Shown here: piece by piece, positions 1-7,741 of the stretch
Layout: each line of letters begins with the position of its first letter
How positions within the stretch are numbered: the first letter of the stretch is position 1
Source of the DNA: Candidatus Zipacnadia bacterium
GTDB lineage: Bacteria; Armatimonadota; Zipacnadia; Zipacnadales; UBA5352
Length of the DNA stretch: 47,404 nucleotides
Direction: 5' to 3'
Assembly (NCBI GenBank): GCA_029820295.1
Contig: JALGVA010000027.1
Coordinates: 1 to 47,404, forward strand
Made by a program: the position numbers and the translations under genes
Notes under the pieces: generated by a model
Told to the model about the DNA's origin: nothing
Database searches by the model: none
What the model saw: the letters and a program-made list of their open reading frames with translations, nothing else

Positions 1-99
1 ACCCTCATCGTACGAGGCGTAGAAGCTCGGCTGCGGCAGTGCGCAGGCGAGCCGGGCGGTTGCCGACAGGATGATCGCGACCGACGCGATGCGCTTCAC
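1..99 (-). CDS. N-terminus of a secreted protein (partial)
   Basis: Only the first 33 codons are inside the window; the gene runs off the left edge. It starts with GTG at 99-97, preceded by an AGGTGAGG ribosome-binding site six bases upstream. The peptide begins with a Lys-Arg pair followed by a hydrophobic stretch (ASVAIILSATARLACA) and then LPQPSFYASYDEG, which is the form of a Sec signal peptide with cleavage near the A-L boundary at residues 20-21. The product is therefore probably exported. The YASYDEG segment after the signal is common at the start of secreted LamG or glycosidase-like proteins, but too little is visible to name a family. Confidence 0.55.
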   Translation of the reverse strand, partial: MKRIASVAIILSATARLACALPQPSFYASYDEG

Positions 100-363
100 G
101 TCGCCTCACCTCACAGCGCTGGGTTCTGCAGCGGCACGTCGAACGAGTCAGCAACCACCGCCACCGGGCGCCGCCATCCCGGGCCACCCGACGGCTGCGA
201 GGCGCAGCCGAGCGAGGACTATCATGGGTGCCGGCGCGATGGCGCGCATCGACGGACCCTCCCTTCGCCCGACAGACCGGGATAGCAGGCTTCGCCACGA
301 GCAGCCCGCGACCTTCGAGAGCGGTAACGACAGCGGCCGGGACAACAGCGACGGCAACGGCTT

Positions 364-402
364 CCGGGGGAGGGCTTCTTCCTGGAAGAAGCCCTCCCCC
401 GG
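364..402. repeat. perfect 19-bp inverted repeat (hairpin)
   Basis: Bases 364-382 (CCGGGGGAGGGCTTCTTCC) are the exact reverse complement of 384-402, with a single T between them. As RNA this would form a very stable hairpin on either strand, but there is no T-run on either side. It lies between divergent genes, so it is not an obvious terminator. It could be a REP-like element or a trace of a mobile element end. Confidence 0.8.
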
Positions 403-528
403 GCCCCTCCCGCGGAGAGCTTCATCTTGCGGGCGTGCGCTCCCTGGTGACGCGAGCACGCCCCTCGCTCACGGTTTCGCGCGCAACCCGCCGCGCGGCG
501 CGGTCGTGCCGTCGCCGGCCGCTGGTGG

Positions 529-546
529 CTGATAGCTGATAGCTGA
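529..546. repeat. short tandem repeat, CTGATAG x 2.5
   Basis: Two exact heptamers CTGATAG (529-535, 536-542) are followed by a partial third copy CTGA. The repeat is about 75 bases upstream of the gene at 622. It is too short to assign a role; chance expansion is possible. Confidence 0.6.
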
Positions 547-621
547 CAACCGGCAGTTCACCATCCGAGGCGCACGCAGGACCTGGCCCGACTGCGTCGA
601 AGATGCCTCGGGTGATTGCTC

Positions 622-1902
622 ATGACGCACGCGCAGTCGGTGCAGGGACTCGTGCTGATGATCCTGCTGATACTTGCTGAAAGCTCGCTCGCCCTGGCCC
701 GAACGAGCCCGGCGGTCGCCTACATCGATCGCCTGCTGGCCTCGAACCAGGCGGCGGCCGCCGACCTGGGCCACTGCTGCCGGACCGCCGACATCGCCGC
801 TCGGGAGTTGGTGCGCGATCCTGACGGCCCCGGGCCGTCGCTGTGGTTGGCGGGCAACGAAGGCTTCGTGCTCGAAGGCTACAACCGCGCCGGCGGCCTG
901 ATGATCGCCAGGCGTCTGTCCGGCCCGGAGCAGATCGCGGTTGGCGACGTGGTGCTGGCCGGGTCGCTTTACGGAGACGATGAGCCGACCCAGGCGCTGG
1001 TCGCGGAGTGCGCTGCGCGCGGGGCACTGGTGATCGTGTTTGCGCCCCATGCCCCCCTCCCCGTGGCTGTGTCACCGGAGTTGCTGGCGATGCTCCCCAC
1101 GCAGGGGCGGGGCATGGTGGAGGCCGCCGGCTTCCTGTTCCTCGACGCGCACGCCGATCCGCCCGGCGGCGATCTGCTCCCGACCGCTTCGCCTGCGACC
1201 GCGCAGAGCCTGTGGGCCTTCACCGGGGAGCTGGTGACCGCGATGATGCGGCGCGCCGACCGCATGCCGCCGATCTTCCTGAGCGTGCACGTGCCCGACG
1301 GCCGTGAGCGCAACGCCGAGCGCCGCGGGCTGCGCTGGGACGTCGAGATGCCTGGGGCGCTGCCGGCCGGGCTGGCCGCGCGCCGGTATCTGGCGCGGCT
1401 GGCGAACGACATGCGCGAGTTGCGTGCGACGCAGGCCGACCTCTTCGCGCAGGCGGGTGACCTCGCGGCCCGCACCATCGCCGGCGGGCACACCGTGTGG
1501 CTGTCGCAGGTGGGCCACATGCTGCCGCAGCAGCCCGCGCAGGTGCCTGAAGGCGAGCTGCCCTTCGCCCCCCTCGAAGGCCTGCAGCCGGACAGAGTGC
1601 CGGAGCTGGTGAAGCCTGGCGACCTGGTGCTCTACATCGGCTACTACGAGCCCTTCGGCCCGTGGGTCGAGACGGTGCATGAGGCGGGGGCGAGGATCGT
1701 GACCGTGGTGTCGGGGACGCCTGAGCGCAGGGCCGCGGACATGGGCGCGGACATCAACATCTGCGGCTGCTGGCCGTTCGGCGACGCGCTCATCGACTTC
1801 TACCCTCCGGCCACCGACATCACCATGCTCCCGCCCTCGGGCGTGATCCAGTCGGCGGCGTTCTGGATGCTGCTGGCCGAAACGCGGGCGGCGATGCGAT
1901 GA
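622..1902 (+). CDS. secreted protein with two SIS-like halves
   Basis: The 426-residue product starts with a hydrophobic segment (LVLMILLILAESSLALA) that looks like a signal peptide, so the protein is probably exported. Two stretches resemble the phosphosugar-binding SIS fold: a first half around residues 70-140 (GDVVLAGSLYG followed by ARGALVIVF) and a second around 285-385 (GHTVWLSQVGHM, then GDLVLYIGYYEPF and EAGARIVTVVSG). This alternation of a G-D-x-V-L strand and an A-x-G-A-x-I-V strand is the usual SIS pattern. An exported SIS-like protein is unusual because these domains normally bind sugar phosphates in the cytoplasm. ATG at 622 is preferred to the TTG at 616. No substrate can be named. 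Confidence 0.65.
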   Translation: MTHAQSVQGLVLMILLILAESSLALARTSPAVAYIDRLLASNQAAAADLGHCCRTADIAARELVRDPDGPGPSLWLAGNEGFVLEGYNRAGGLMIARRLSGPEQIAVGDVVLAGSLYGDDEPTQALVAECAARGALVIVFAPHAPLPVAVSPELLAMLPTQGRGMVEAAGFLFLDAHADPPGGDLLPTASPATAQSLWAFTGELVTAMMRRADRMPPIFLSVHVPDGRERNAERRGLRWDVEMPGALPAGLAARRYLARLANDMRELRATQADLFAQAGDLAARTIAGGHTVWLSQVGHMLPQQPAQVPEGELPFAPLEGLQPDRVPELVKPGDLVLYIGYYEPFGPWVETVHEAGARIVTVVSGTPERRAADMGADINICGCWPFGDALIDFYPPATDITMLPPSGVIQSAAFWMLLAETRAAMR

Positions 1903-1959
1903 CTGTCGGCGGCCTGACGCGGCGGTCACGGGCCGCCGGAGTCGGCAATGCACTTCCGA

Positions 1960-1988
1960 TTGTGCGCCGATTCGGCGTGTGGTATACT
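1960..1988 (+). promoter_or_regulatory. sigma-70-like promoter of the lipoprotein gene
   Basis: A -35-like TTGTGC (1960-1965) is separated by 17 bases from a -10-like TATACT (1983-1988). The predicted start of transcription is near 1995, only about nine bases before the ATG at 2004, which has no visible Shine-Dalgarno sequence. The transcript may be almost leaderless. Confidence 0.55.
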
Positions 1989-2003
1989 CCCGCGCGAACC
2001 GCC

Positions 2004-2471
2004 ATGGCTACTGTCTGGACGCGCTCATGGCCGAGCCTGGCCGCGGTGCTGATGGTGGCAGCCGCGGCCTTGCTGGTTGCGGGCTGCCCGGGCCCGAAGG
2101 GGTCGCTCGAGCAGATCTCCGTGGTGCAGTACCGCTACAACGTGGACGAAGACAGCGATGTCGTGCGCGTGCTCGGGCAGGTGCGCAACGGCGGGGCGAA
2201 GCGCACCCCGGCGGGTGAGGTCGTGGTTACGCTGCGCAGCCGCACCGGGTCGTCGCGCGGCTCCAACCGCACCGAGCTGCCGCCACTGGAGCCCGCAGAG
2301 GAGCACCAGTTCGCCCTCGCCATCACCAGCCACGGCAAGGTGGAGACCGTGGACATCGCCATCGTGCCGCCCGGTAGTAACGAGGGCGGCGAGGACGCCG
2401 GTGAGGTGGACGGCGACGGGGAGGACGCGCAGGGAAGTGCGTCGAACGGCGCGGCCGAGGAGGGTGCATGA
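2004..2471 (+). CDS. lipoprotein with FxLYD-like domain
   Basis: The 155-residue product has a positively charged N-terminus, a hydrophobic helix and a clear lipobox LVAGC with Cys28, so it should be lipidated and anchored on the outer face of a membrane. The middle (about residues 40-110) reads VVRVLGQVRNGG then EVVVTLRSRTG, resembling the FxLYD beta-sandwich found in many bacterial lipoproteins. The tail is a low-complexity, acidic, Gly/Asp/Glu-rich stretch. The frame stays open upstream to 1899, but the promoter at 1960-1988 and the lipoprotein signal favour the ATG at 2004. It overlaps the next gene by four bases, so the two are probably co-translated. Function unknown. Confidence 0.65.
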   Translation: MATVWTRSWPSLAAVLMVAAAALLVAGCPGPKGSLEQISVVQYRYNVDEDSDVVRVLGQVRNGGAKRTPAGEVVVTLRSRTGSSRGSNRTELPPLEPAEEHQFALAITSHGKVETVDIAIVPPGSNEGGEDAGEVDGDGEDAQGSASNGAAEEGA

Positions 2472-3451
2472 TCATGGCGCAGAGGCTCAGGGCGGCGGTC
2501 ATCGGCGCGTCGGGGATCGGCAAGCACCACGCCAAGTGGCTGAGCCGACTCGGCTGTGATGTGGCCGGCTTCGCGGGGACGTCGGCGGCCAGCGTCGAGG
2601 CGACGGCCGGCAAGCTCCGGGACCTGTTCGGGTTCGACGGCATCGGCTACCCGTCGGTGGCGGAACTGCTGGCGGCGGGACCGTGGGACATCATCAATAT
2701 CTGCTCGCCCGAGGAGTTGCACCACGAGCACTTCATGGCGGCCATCGACCACGGCGCGCACGTGATGTGCGAGAAAGCGCTGGTCTACGACTCCTCGCTC
2801 TCGGACGATGAGATGCTCGCCCAGGGGCGCGAGATGGTCGAGGCGGCGGCCGCCGCCGGGCGGGTGGCGGCCATCAACACCCAGTATGTCGCAGCCGTCG
2901 AGGCCTACCACGGCTTCATGGCCGACCGCGGCGTCGAGGCTGGCGCGCCCGCGAGCTTCTTCATGCAGATGGAGTCGCGCGGCGGCGCCGAGGGCACCGA
3001 CCGCGAGCAGATCTTCATCGATCTGGGCCCGCATCCGCTGAGCGTGCTCATGGGCTTCTGCGGCCCCGGCGCGATGGACGAGGCCGGCGCCTCGTGCACG
3101 GTCGAGCAGAAGGTCGTTGACGCGCAGTTCGACTACGTGATGGACGGCGGCGGGGTGTGCCGCGCGCACATCGTCTGCCGCAACCGGCCCGAGGGCGACC
3201 TGGTGCGGCGCTTCGGCATCAACGACCTGCTGGTTGACTACGAGGGCCGCAACGATGACGAGGGCGTCTACCGCGCCTGGCTCTCCCGCGACGGCGACGA
3301 AATCTGCGCTCAGGACTTCGTGGAGGCATCGATCGAGCGCTTCGTCGAGGCGGTGCGGGGGGACCGCGAGCGACCCCTGGCGACGGCGGCCGAGGGACTG
3401 CAGAACCTGCACATGCAGCTTCGCCTGCTGGCGCTGGCCGAGCAGCGCTAG
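2468..3451 (+). CDS. Gfo/Idh/MocA-family oxidoreductase
   Basis: The 327-residue protein has the N-terminal NAD(P)-binding motif GASGIG (residues 13-18) and the C-terminal alpha/beta dimerisation domain of glucose-fructose oxidoreductase and inositol dehydrogenase relatives. These cytoplasmic enzymes oxidise or reduce sugars, cyclitols or related alcohols with a bound nicotinamide cofactor. The conserved EKP motif reads EKA here (CEKALVYD, about residues 101-108). The later D-x-x-x-H pair is present in DLGPHPLS (about residue 185-192). The start follows GAGGAGGGTGC; a second ATG at 2474 is an alternative. It overlaps the preceding lipoprotein stop and is 33 bases before the glutamate dehydrogenase genes. 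Substrate cannot be inferred. Confidence 0.85.
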   Translation: MIMAQRLRAAVIGASGIGKHHAKWLSRLGCDVAGFAGTSAASVEATAGKLRDLFGFDGIGYPSVAELLAAGPWDIINICSPEELHHEHFMAAIDHGAHVMCEKALVYDSSLSDDEMLAQGREMVEAAAAAGRVAAINTQYVAAVEAYHGFMADRGVEAGAPASFFMQMESRGGAEGTDREQIFIDLGPHPLSVLMGFCGPGAMDEAGASCTVEQKVVDAQFDYVMDGGGVCRAHIVCRNRPEGDLVRRFGINDLLVDYEGRNDDEGVYRAWLSRDGDEICAQDFVEASIERFVEAVRGDRERPLATAAEGLQNLHMQLRLLALAEQR

Positions 3452-3484
3452 CCGGCGGCAGCGCGACCGAGGAGGGACGTTCAC

Positions 3485-4759
3485 ATGGCGATGGAAGAGA
3501 TCCTGTCTGATGCCGCACTCGACGGACCGCTGCACGCGGCACTCACTCAGCTCGATGATGCCGCGAAGCTCATCGGGCTGGACGACGCGATTCATCACAA
3601 GCTGCGCAAGCCCAAGCGCGTGATGATGGTGTCGATCCCGACGGCGATGGACGACGGCAGCACGCAGGTATTCACCGGCTACCGCGCGCAGCATAGCATG
3701 GAGCGCGGTCCGTGCAAGGGCGGCATCCGCTATCACCCCGACGTGACCATCGAAGAGGTCATCGCGCTGGCGATGTGGATGACCTGGAAGTGTGCGGTGG
3801 TGAACATCCCCTACGGCGGCGCCAAGGGCGGCGTGGTGTGCAACCCCAAGGAGATGTCGGTGGGCGAACTGGAGCGCATGACCCGGCGCTTCACCACCGA
3901 GCTGGTCGAGGTCATCGGCCCCGAGAAGGACATCCCCGCGCCCGACGTCTACACCGACGCGCAGACCATGGCCTGGATCATGGATACGTACTCAATGCAG
4001 AAGGGCTACTCGGTGCCGGCGGTGGTGACCGGCAAGCCGATCGCGCTGGGCGGCTCGCTCGGGCGCGAGGCGGCCACCGGCCGCGGCTGCGTCTTCTGCA
4101 TCCGCGAGGCCATGCGACGCCTGGAGATCCCCATGGACGGCGCGAAGTTCGCCGTGCAGGGCTTCGGCAATGTGGGCGCGTGGGCCGCGCGGCTGCTCGA
4201 GCCGCTGGGCCCCAAGATGATGGCCGCCTCCGACTCGCGCGGCGGCGTCTACAATCCCGACGGCATCCCGGTCCTCGACCTGGTCAAACACAAGGAGGAG
4301 ACCGGCCGCGTCGGCGGCTTCCCGGGCGCGGATGACATCAGCAACGAGGAGCTGCTCGAACTCGAGTGCGACGTGCTGATCCCCGCCGCGCTCGAGAACG
4401 CCATCCATGAGGGCAACGCCGGTAACATCAAGGCTACGATGGTCGCTGAGGGCGCCAACGGGCCGACCACGCCCGACGCCCAGGACATACTCAACGACAA
4501 CGGCGTCTTCGTGATCCCCGACATCCTGGCCAACTCGGGCGGCGTGACCGTCTCTTACTTCGAGTGGGTCCAGGGCCTGCAGGCCTACTTCTGGACCGAG
4601 GACGAGGTGAACGAGCGCCTCGAGCGCATCATGGTGCGCGCCTTCGACGAGGTCTACGCCGAGTCGCAGAAGCGCAGCGTGGACATGCGCGCGGCGGCGA
4701 TGGCGGTTGCCGTCGGGCGCGTCGCCGAGGCACAGGCGATGCGCGGGATCTATCCGTAG
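3485..4759 (+). CDS. gdhA: glutamate dehydrogenase, first of two tandem copies
   Basis: This 424-residue cytoplasmic enzyme belongs to the Glu/Leu/Phe/Val dehydrogenase family and should interconvert glutamate and 2-oxoglutarate plus ammonia with NAD(P). The substrate-binding and catalytic motifs are intact: GPCKGGIRYHP (about 75-85), GGAKGG (about 110-115) with the catalytic lysine, and PAPDV (about 152-156) with the proton-relay aspartate. The dinucleotide motif is GFGNVG (about 226-231), and GGVTVSYFEW near the C-terminus is the form seen in glutamate rather than leucine enzymes. The ATG follows GAGGAGGGAC. A strong terminator-like hairpin (4782-4818) lies between this gene and its paralogue, so the two may be expressed at different levels. 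Confidence 0.93.
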   Translation: MAMEEILSDAALDGPLHAALTQLDDAAKLIGLDDAIHHKLRKPKRVMMVSIPTAMDDGSTQVFTGYRAQHSMERGPCKGGIRYHPDVTIEEVIALAMWMTWKCAVVNIPYGGAKGGVVCNPKEMSVGELERMTRRFTTELVEVIGPEKDIPAPDVYTDAQTMAWIMDTYSMQKGYSVPAVVTGKPIALGGSLGREAATGRGCVFCIREAMRRLEIPMDGAKFAVQGFGNVGAWAARLLEPLGPKMMAASDSRGGVYNPDGIPVLDLVKHKEETGRVGGFPGADDISNEELLELECDVLIPAALENAIHEGNAGNIKATMVAEGANGPTTPDAQDILNDNGVFVIPDILANSGGVTVSYFEWVQGLQAYFWTEDEVNERLERIMVRAFDEVYAESQKRSVDMRAAAMAVAVGRVAEAQAMRGIYP

Positions 4760-4781
4760 TCGGCACACACCAGGAGCTGCC

Positions 4782-4818
4782 GCGGCGCGCGCCCGGCTCG
4801 CTGGGGGGCGCGCGCCGC
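4782..4818 (+). terminator. intrinsic terminator-like hairpin between the gdh copies
   Basis: A perfect 13-bp stem (4782-4794 with 4806-4818) with an 11-base loop is followed by CTTGCCTTTTGCC. It lies 22 bases after the first glutamate dehydrogenase stop and 46 bases before the second start. Partial termination here would set the ratio of the two subunits. Confidence 0.7.
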
Positions 4819-4864
4819 TTGCCTTTTGCCCCGAATCGACCGGTTGCGATGAGGAGACCGCGCC

Positions 4865-6130
4865 ATGGTGGCCGCGCACCTGACCTGCCCGACCAACGTG
4901 CTGGAGAGCGCCGTGCAGCAGCTCGATGATGCGGCCGCGATGATCGATCTCGATCCGGCCATCCACGCCAAGCTCCGCCGGCCCAGACGAGCACTGATCG
5001 TCTCGGTGCCCACGCACATGGACGATGGCCGCTTCGAGGTCTTCCTGGGCTACCGCGTGCAGCACAACATGGACCGCGGGCCCTGTAAGGGCGGTATCCG
5101 CTACCACCCGTGTGTCACCCTCGACGAGGTCACCGCGCTGGCCATGTGGATGACGTGGAAGTGCGCCGTAGTCAACATCCCCTACGGCGGCGGCAAGGGC
5201 GGCGTGATCTGCGACCCCGCATGCATGTCGATGGATGAGCTGGAGCGCCTTACGCGGCGCTTCACCGCCGAGCTGATCGAGGTGATCGGCCCCGAGGAGG
5301 ACATCCCCGCCCCCGACGTCAACACCAGCGATCGCATCATGGGCTGGCTGATGGACACCTACTCGATGCAGGTGGGCCACTCGGTGCCCGCGGTGGTCAC
5401 CGGCAAGCCCATCGCCATCGGCGGGTCGCTGGGGCGCGCGCAGGCCACCGGGCGCGGCATCGTCTTCGTGGCGCGCGAGGCGCTGCGCACCCGCGGCATG
5501 AGCGTGGCGGGCGCCACCGCCGCCGTCCAGGGCTTCGGCAAGGTCGGCGGGGCCTTCGCCGAGCTGTTCGCGGAGATGGGAGCGAAGGTCATCGCCGTCT
5601 CCGATGTCAGCGGCGGCGTCATCAACCAGGCCGGCCTCGACGTGGCGGCGCTGACGCGGCATGTCATTGACACCGGCCGCGTGGCTGGCTTCGCCGGCGG
5701 AGACGCCATCACCAACGACGAGCTGCTCGCGCTTGAGTGCGATGTGCTGGTGCCGGCGGCGCTGGAGAACGTGTTCACGGCCGACAACGCCGCGTCGGTG
5801 CGAGCGAAGATGATCGTGGAGGGTGCCAACGGCCCGACCACCCCCGAGGCGCACAGCATCTTCACCGAGCGCGACGTCTTCGTGGTGCCCGACATCCTCG
5901 CCAACGCCGGCGGGGTGACCGTCTCCTACTTCGAGTGGTGTCAGGGCCTGCAGCACCTGTTCTGGACCGAGGACGAGGTGAACCGCCGGCTGGAGAGCGT
6001 GATGGTCAACGCCTACAATGAGGTTTACGCGTGCGCCTGTGAGCGTAGAATAGACATGCGTAGCGCCGCCATGGCGGTCGCGGTCGGGCGCGTGGCCGAG
6101 GCCATCAGGCTGCGCGGCATCTACCCGTAG
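4865..6130 (+). CDS. glutamate dehydrogenase, second tandem copy
   Basis: The 421-residue product is a clear paralogue of the gene just upstream; long blocks are nearly identical, for example GEGANGPTTP-type and NAGGVTVSYFEW segments. The catalytic motifs GPCKGGIRYHP (about 74-84), GGGKGG (about 110-115) and PAPDV are all present, so it is not obviously dead. A difference is seen in the dinucleotide-binding loop, GFGKVG instead of GFGNVG. The start ATG follows GATGAGGAGACC. Tandem glutamate dehydrogenases are known in Thermus, where GdhA and GdhB form a hetero-hexamer with one regulatory subunit. Here both look catalytically competent, so differing cofactor use or allosteric control are also possible. 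Confidence 0.92.
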   Translation: MVAAHLTCPTNVLESAVQQLDDAAAMIDLDPAIHAKLRRPRRALIVSVPTHMDDGRFEVFLGYRVQHNMDRGPCKGGIRYHPCVTLDEVTALAMWMTWKCAVVNIPYGGGKGGVICDPACMSMDELERLTRRFTAELIEVIGPEEDIPAPDVNTSDRIMGWLMDTYSMQVGHSVPAVVTGKPIAIGGSLGRAQATGRGIVFVAREALRTRGMSVAGATAAVQGFGKVGGAFAELFAEMGAKVIAVSDVSGGVINQAGLDVAALTRHVIDTGRVAGFAGGDAITNDELLALECDVLVPAALENVFTADNAASVRAKMIVEGANGPTTPEAHSIFTERDVFVVPDILANAGGVTVSYFEWCQGLQHLFWTEDEVNRRLESVMVNAYNEVYACACERRIDMRSAAMAVAVGRVAEAIRLRGIYP

Positions 6131-6241
6131 GCCGGGGGGCGGTGGATGGCGGGGGAGATTGTGGGAGTGCGCCATCGCGGCCGGGGAGGTGCCCACGGGG
6201 GGACGGGGAAGGTGTGCGGGGCAGGCAACATGGGTGTGGAC

Positions 6242-6270
6242 TTGACCGGTCTTTGGCGGGCGAGTATGAT
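6242..6270 (+). promoter_or_regulatory. sigma-70 promoter of the PEP-CTERM gene
   Basis: TTGACC (6242-6247) and TATGAT (6265-6270) are spaced by exactly 17 bases. Transcription should begin near 6277, giving a leader of about 50 bases that contains the hairpin at 6297-6314. Confidence 0.72.
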
Positions 6271-6296
6271 AGGCGTAATCTGTGCCAACGTGCCAC

Positions 6297-6314
6297 GACC
6301 GCGGCTACGCGGTC
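6297..6314 (+). promoter_or_regulatory. leader hairpin abutting the ribosome-binding site
   Basis: GACCGCG (6297-6303) pairs perfectly with CGCGGTC (6308-6314) around a GCTA loop. The Shine-Dalgarno AGAGGTGA starts at the very next base (6315). The stem could stack against or limit access to the ribosome-binding site, or protect the 5' end of the message. Confidence 0.55.
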
Positions 6315-6327
6315 AGAGGTGAAGAGA

Positions 6328-6897
6328 ATGCGCGGGTCCCTTCGGTGCGCCGGTGCTGCCGTCGTGACGGTCATCGCCCTCCTGGCGCTCGCTACGTTCG
6401 CCCTCGCGGATGTCACGATCACGTACCAGGGCGAGACCTCGGACATGACCAGCTATACCGGCAGCAACGCCAGCGACCTCAAGTGGGACTACGTCTACGA
6501 CCTCGGCGGCTGGACCATGACCGAGGGGCCGTTCTACTGGGGCATCTACACCTCCTACCAGATCACCGGCGCGGACATCTTCGCCCCGACCGGCTGGAGC
6601 GGCACGTGGGACAGCAGCATCACCTCGGGGGAGTACGGCGGTGCCTTCGCCGGGACGGAACTCGAAGGTCGGCAGGGCCTGGTGTGGACCGTCGAGAACC
6701 TGTTCAGCAACTCCCGGACCGGCTTCCACTTCCGCAGCACCGTCGGCCCCTATGAGCGCTGGTGGGCCGCGGGCGGCGACGGCAATACCGGGGAAGGGTT
6801 CGAGTACACGGCCGCTCCCGAGCCCACCTCACTCGCCCTCACCTCACTGGGCATCGTTGGCCTGGCCGCGTGGTGGCGGCGCAGGACGGCGAGCTGA
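6328..6897 (+). CDS. PEP-CTERM sorting-domain protein
   Basis: The 189-residue product has a Sec signal peptide (about residues 1-27, ending ATFALA) and a classic C-terminal PEP-CTERM signal: PEP at about 164-166, a hydrophobic helix (LALTSLGIVGLAAWW) and a final RRR cluster. Such proteins are exported and then processed by an exosortase, usually in exopolysaccharide-forming bacteria; the exosortase is not in this window. The central region is rich in Gly, Ser, Thr, Trp and Tyr, with no domain I can name. The ATG at 6328 is chosen because AGAGGTGA lies just upstream. It has its own promoter and is followed by the prepilin-like gene. Confidence 0.8.
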   Translation: MRGSLRCAGAAVVTVIALLALATFALADVTITYQGETSDMTSYTGSNASDLKWDYVYDLGGWTMTEGPFYWGIYTSYQITGADIFAPTGWSGTWDSSITSGEYGGAFAGTELEGRQGLVWTVENLFSNSRTGFHFRSTVGPYERWWAAGGDGNTGEGFEYTAAPEPTSLALTSLGIVGLAAWWRRRTAS

Positions 6898-6981
6898 GAT
6901 CCCGGACGTGATCGCGCGAGGGAGCCCATCTCGCGCCGCATGGCCGCAGTGACAACCCCGCGGAAGGAGGTCGCACGTACC

Positions 6982-7662
6982 ATGACACCCCGACGCAAAG
7001 TCGGTTTCACCCTGATCGAGCTGCTCGTCGTGATCGCGATCATCGCCATCCTGGCCGCGATTCTGTTCCCCGTATTCGCACGCGCGCGCGCCAAGGCCCG
7101 TCAGGCCGCGTGCATGTCGAACCTCAAGCAGCTTGGGCTGGCCTTCCAGATGTACGCGACCGACTATGACGACTTGCTGCCCGTATTCGCCCCCAGCCAG
7201 TTCAACTGGACCTACGGCTGGTACGTCTCGCCCGGCCATCAGGCCGCCATGGCGCAGCTTTACGCCACCCTCAACCCCTACGTCAAGAACGGTGGTATCT
7301 GGTTCTGCGGAGATGATGTGCGCCGGTCGTACGCGCAGGCCAACGGCGGCTGGGGGACCGCCTCGGACGCCGCCGCGGGCCGCATCAGCTACGCGTTCTG
7401 CACGCAGTGGAACACCTACGGGCCGGCGCCGGGCTATGACCCGATCTGCCCGGACCCCACCTCGCCCACCGACATCATCGGCACCGAGCCGGCGCGGCAG
7501 AACCTGATGTGCGACAACGGCCTGTACAACGATCCCGCCCCCTACGACGAGCCGCCGCACAGCGGCGGCTCGAACTTCCTGTTCCTCGACGGTCACGTCA
7601 AGTTCGTGCCCAAGGGCATGTGGAGTGAGCTGCACCCGCCCATGATGCCCTACACGCCGTAG
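6982..7662 (+). CDS. type II secretion/pilin-like protein with H-X9-DG tail
   Basis: The 226-residue protein carries a prepilin signal: [15 protein letters not shown], with cleavage expected after Gly8 and Glu at position +5 of the mature protein. It is followed by a hydrophobic helix ([17 protein letters not shown]). The next segment, [20 protein letters not shown], and the tail [12 protein letters not shown] (His, nine residues, Asp-Gly) define the DUF1559-like pseudopilin family, very abundant in Planctomycetota and Armatimonadota. The wording is closest to Armatimonadota as I recall. Such proteins are anchored in the membrane and processed by a prepilin peptidase, but their role is unknown. 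AAGGAGG at 6964-6970 fixes the start at 6982. Confidence 0.85.
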   Translation: MTPRRKVGFTLIELLVVIAIIAILAAILFPVFARARAKARQAACMSNLKQLGLAFQMYATDYDDLLPVFAPSQFNWTYGWYVSPGHQAAMAQLYATLNPYVKNGGIWFCGDDVRRSYAQANGGWGTASDAAAGRISYAFCTQWNTYGPAPGYDPICPDPTSPTDIIGTEPARQNLMCDNGLYNDPAPYDEPPHSGGSNFLFLDGHVKFVPKGMWSELHPPMMPYTP

Positions 7663-7684
7663 CCGCGCCACACCCGCAATGGAC

Positions 7685-7712
7685 GAGCGCCCGCCTGCAC
7701 AGGCGGGCGCTC
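7685..7712. terminator. bidirectional terminator hairpin
   Basis: A perfect 13-bp inverted repeat (7685-7697 with 7700-7712) sits between the convergent prepilin-like gene and the SGNH gene. It can end transcription from both sides; the T-tracts are weak. Confidence 0.72.
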
Positions 7713-7741
7713 TCGCGTCTATGGCTGCGATTGCCGCGGGC

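Larger units (their letters stand above)
100..621. other. intergenic region without a convincing gene
   Basis: No reading frame here has both a ribosome-binding site and a recognisable protein; the open frames are low-complexity Arg/Ala/Pro translations typical of GC-rich non-coding DNA. The stretch separates a divergent minus-strand gene from the plus-strand gene at 622. It holds a perfect 19-bp inverted repeat (364-402) and a short CTGATAG tandem repeat (529-546). I see no good sigma-70 promoter. Confidence 0.6.

Noticed and set aside
5-298. 97-codon minus-strand frame at the left edge
   Set aside because: It overlaps the better-supported signal-peptide gene start at 99 in another frame and has no ribosome-binding site or motif.
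3992-6196. 734-codon open frame on the minus strand opposite the glutamate dehydrogenases
   Set aside because: It is the shadow of two well-recognised plus-strand enzymes; its translation is His/Arg/Ala/Gly-rich low-complexity sequence without a motif.
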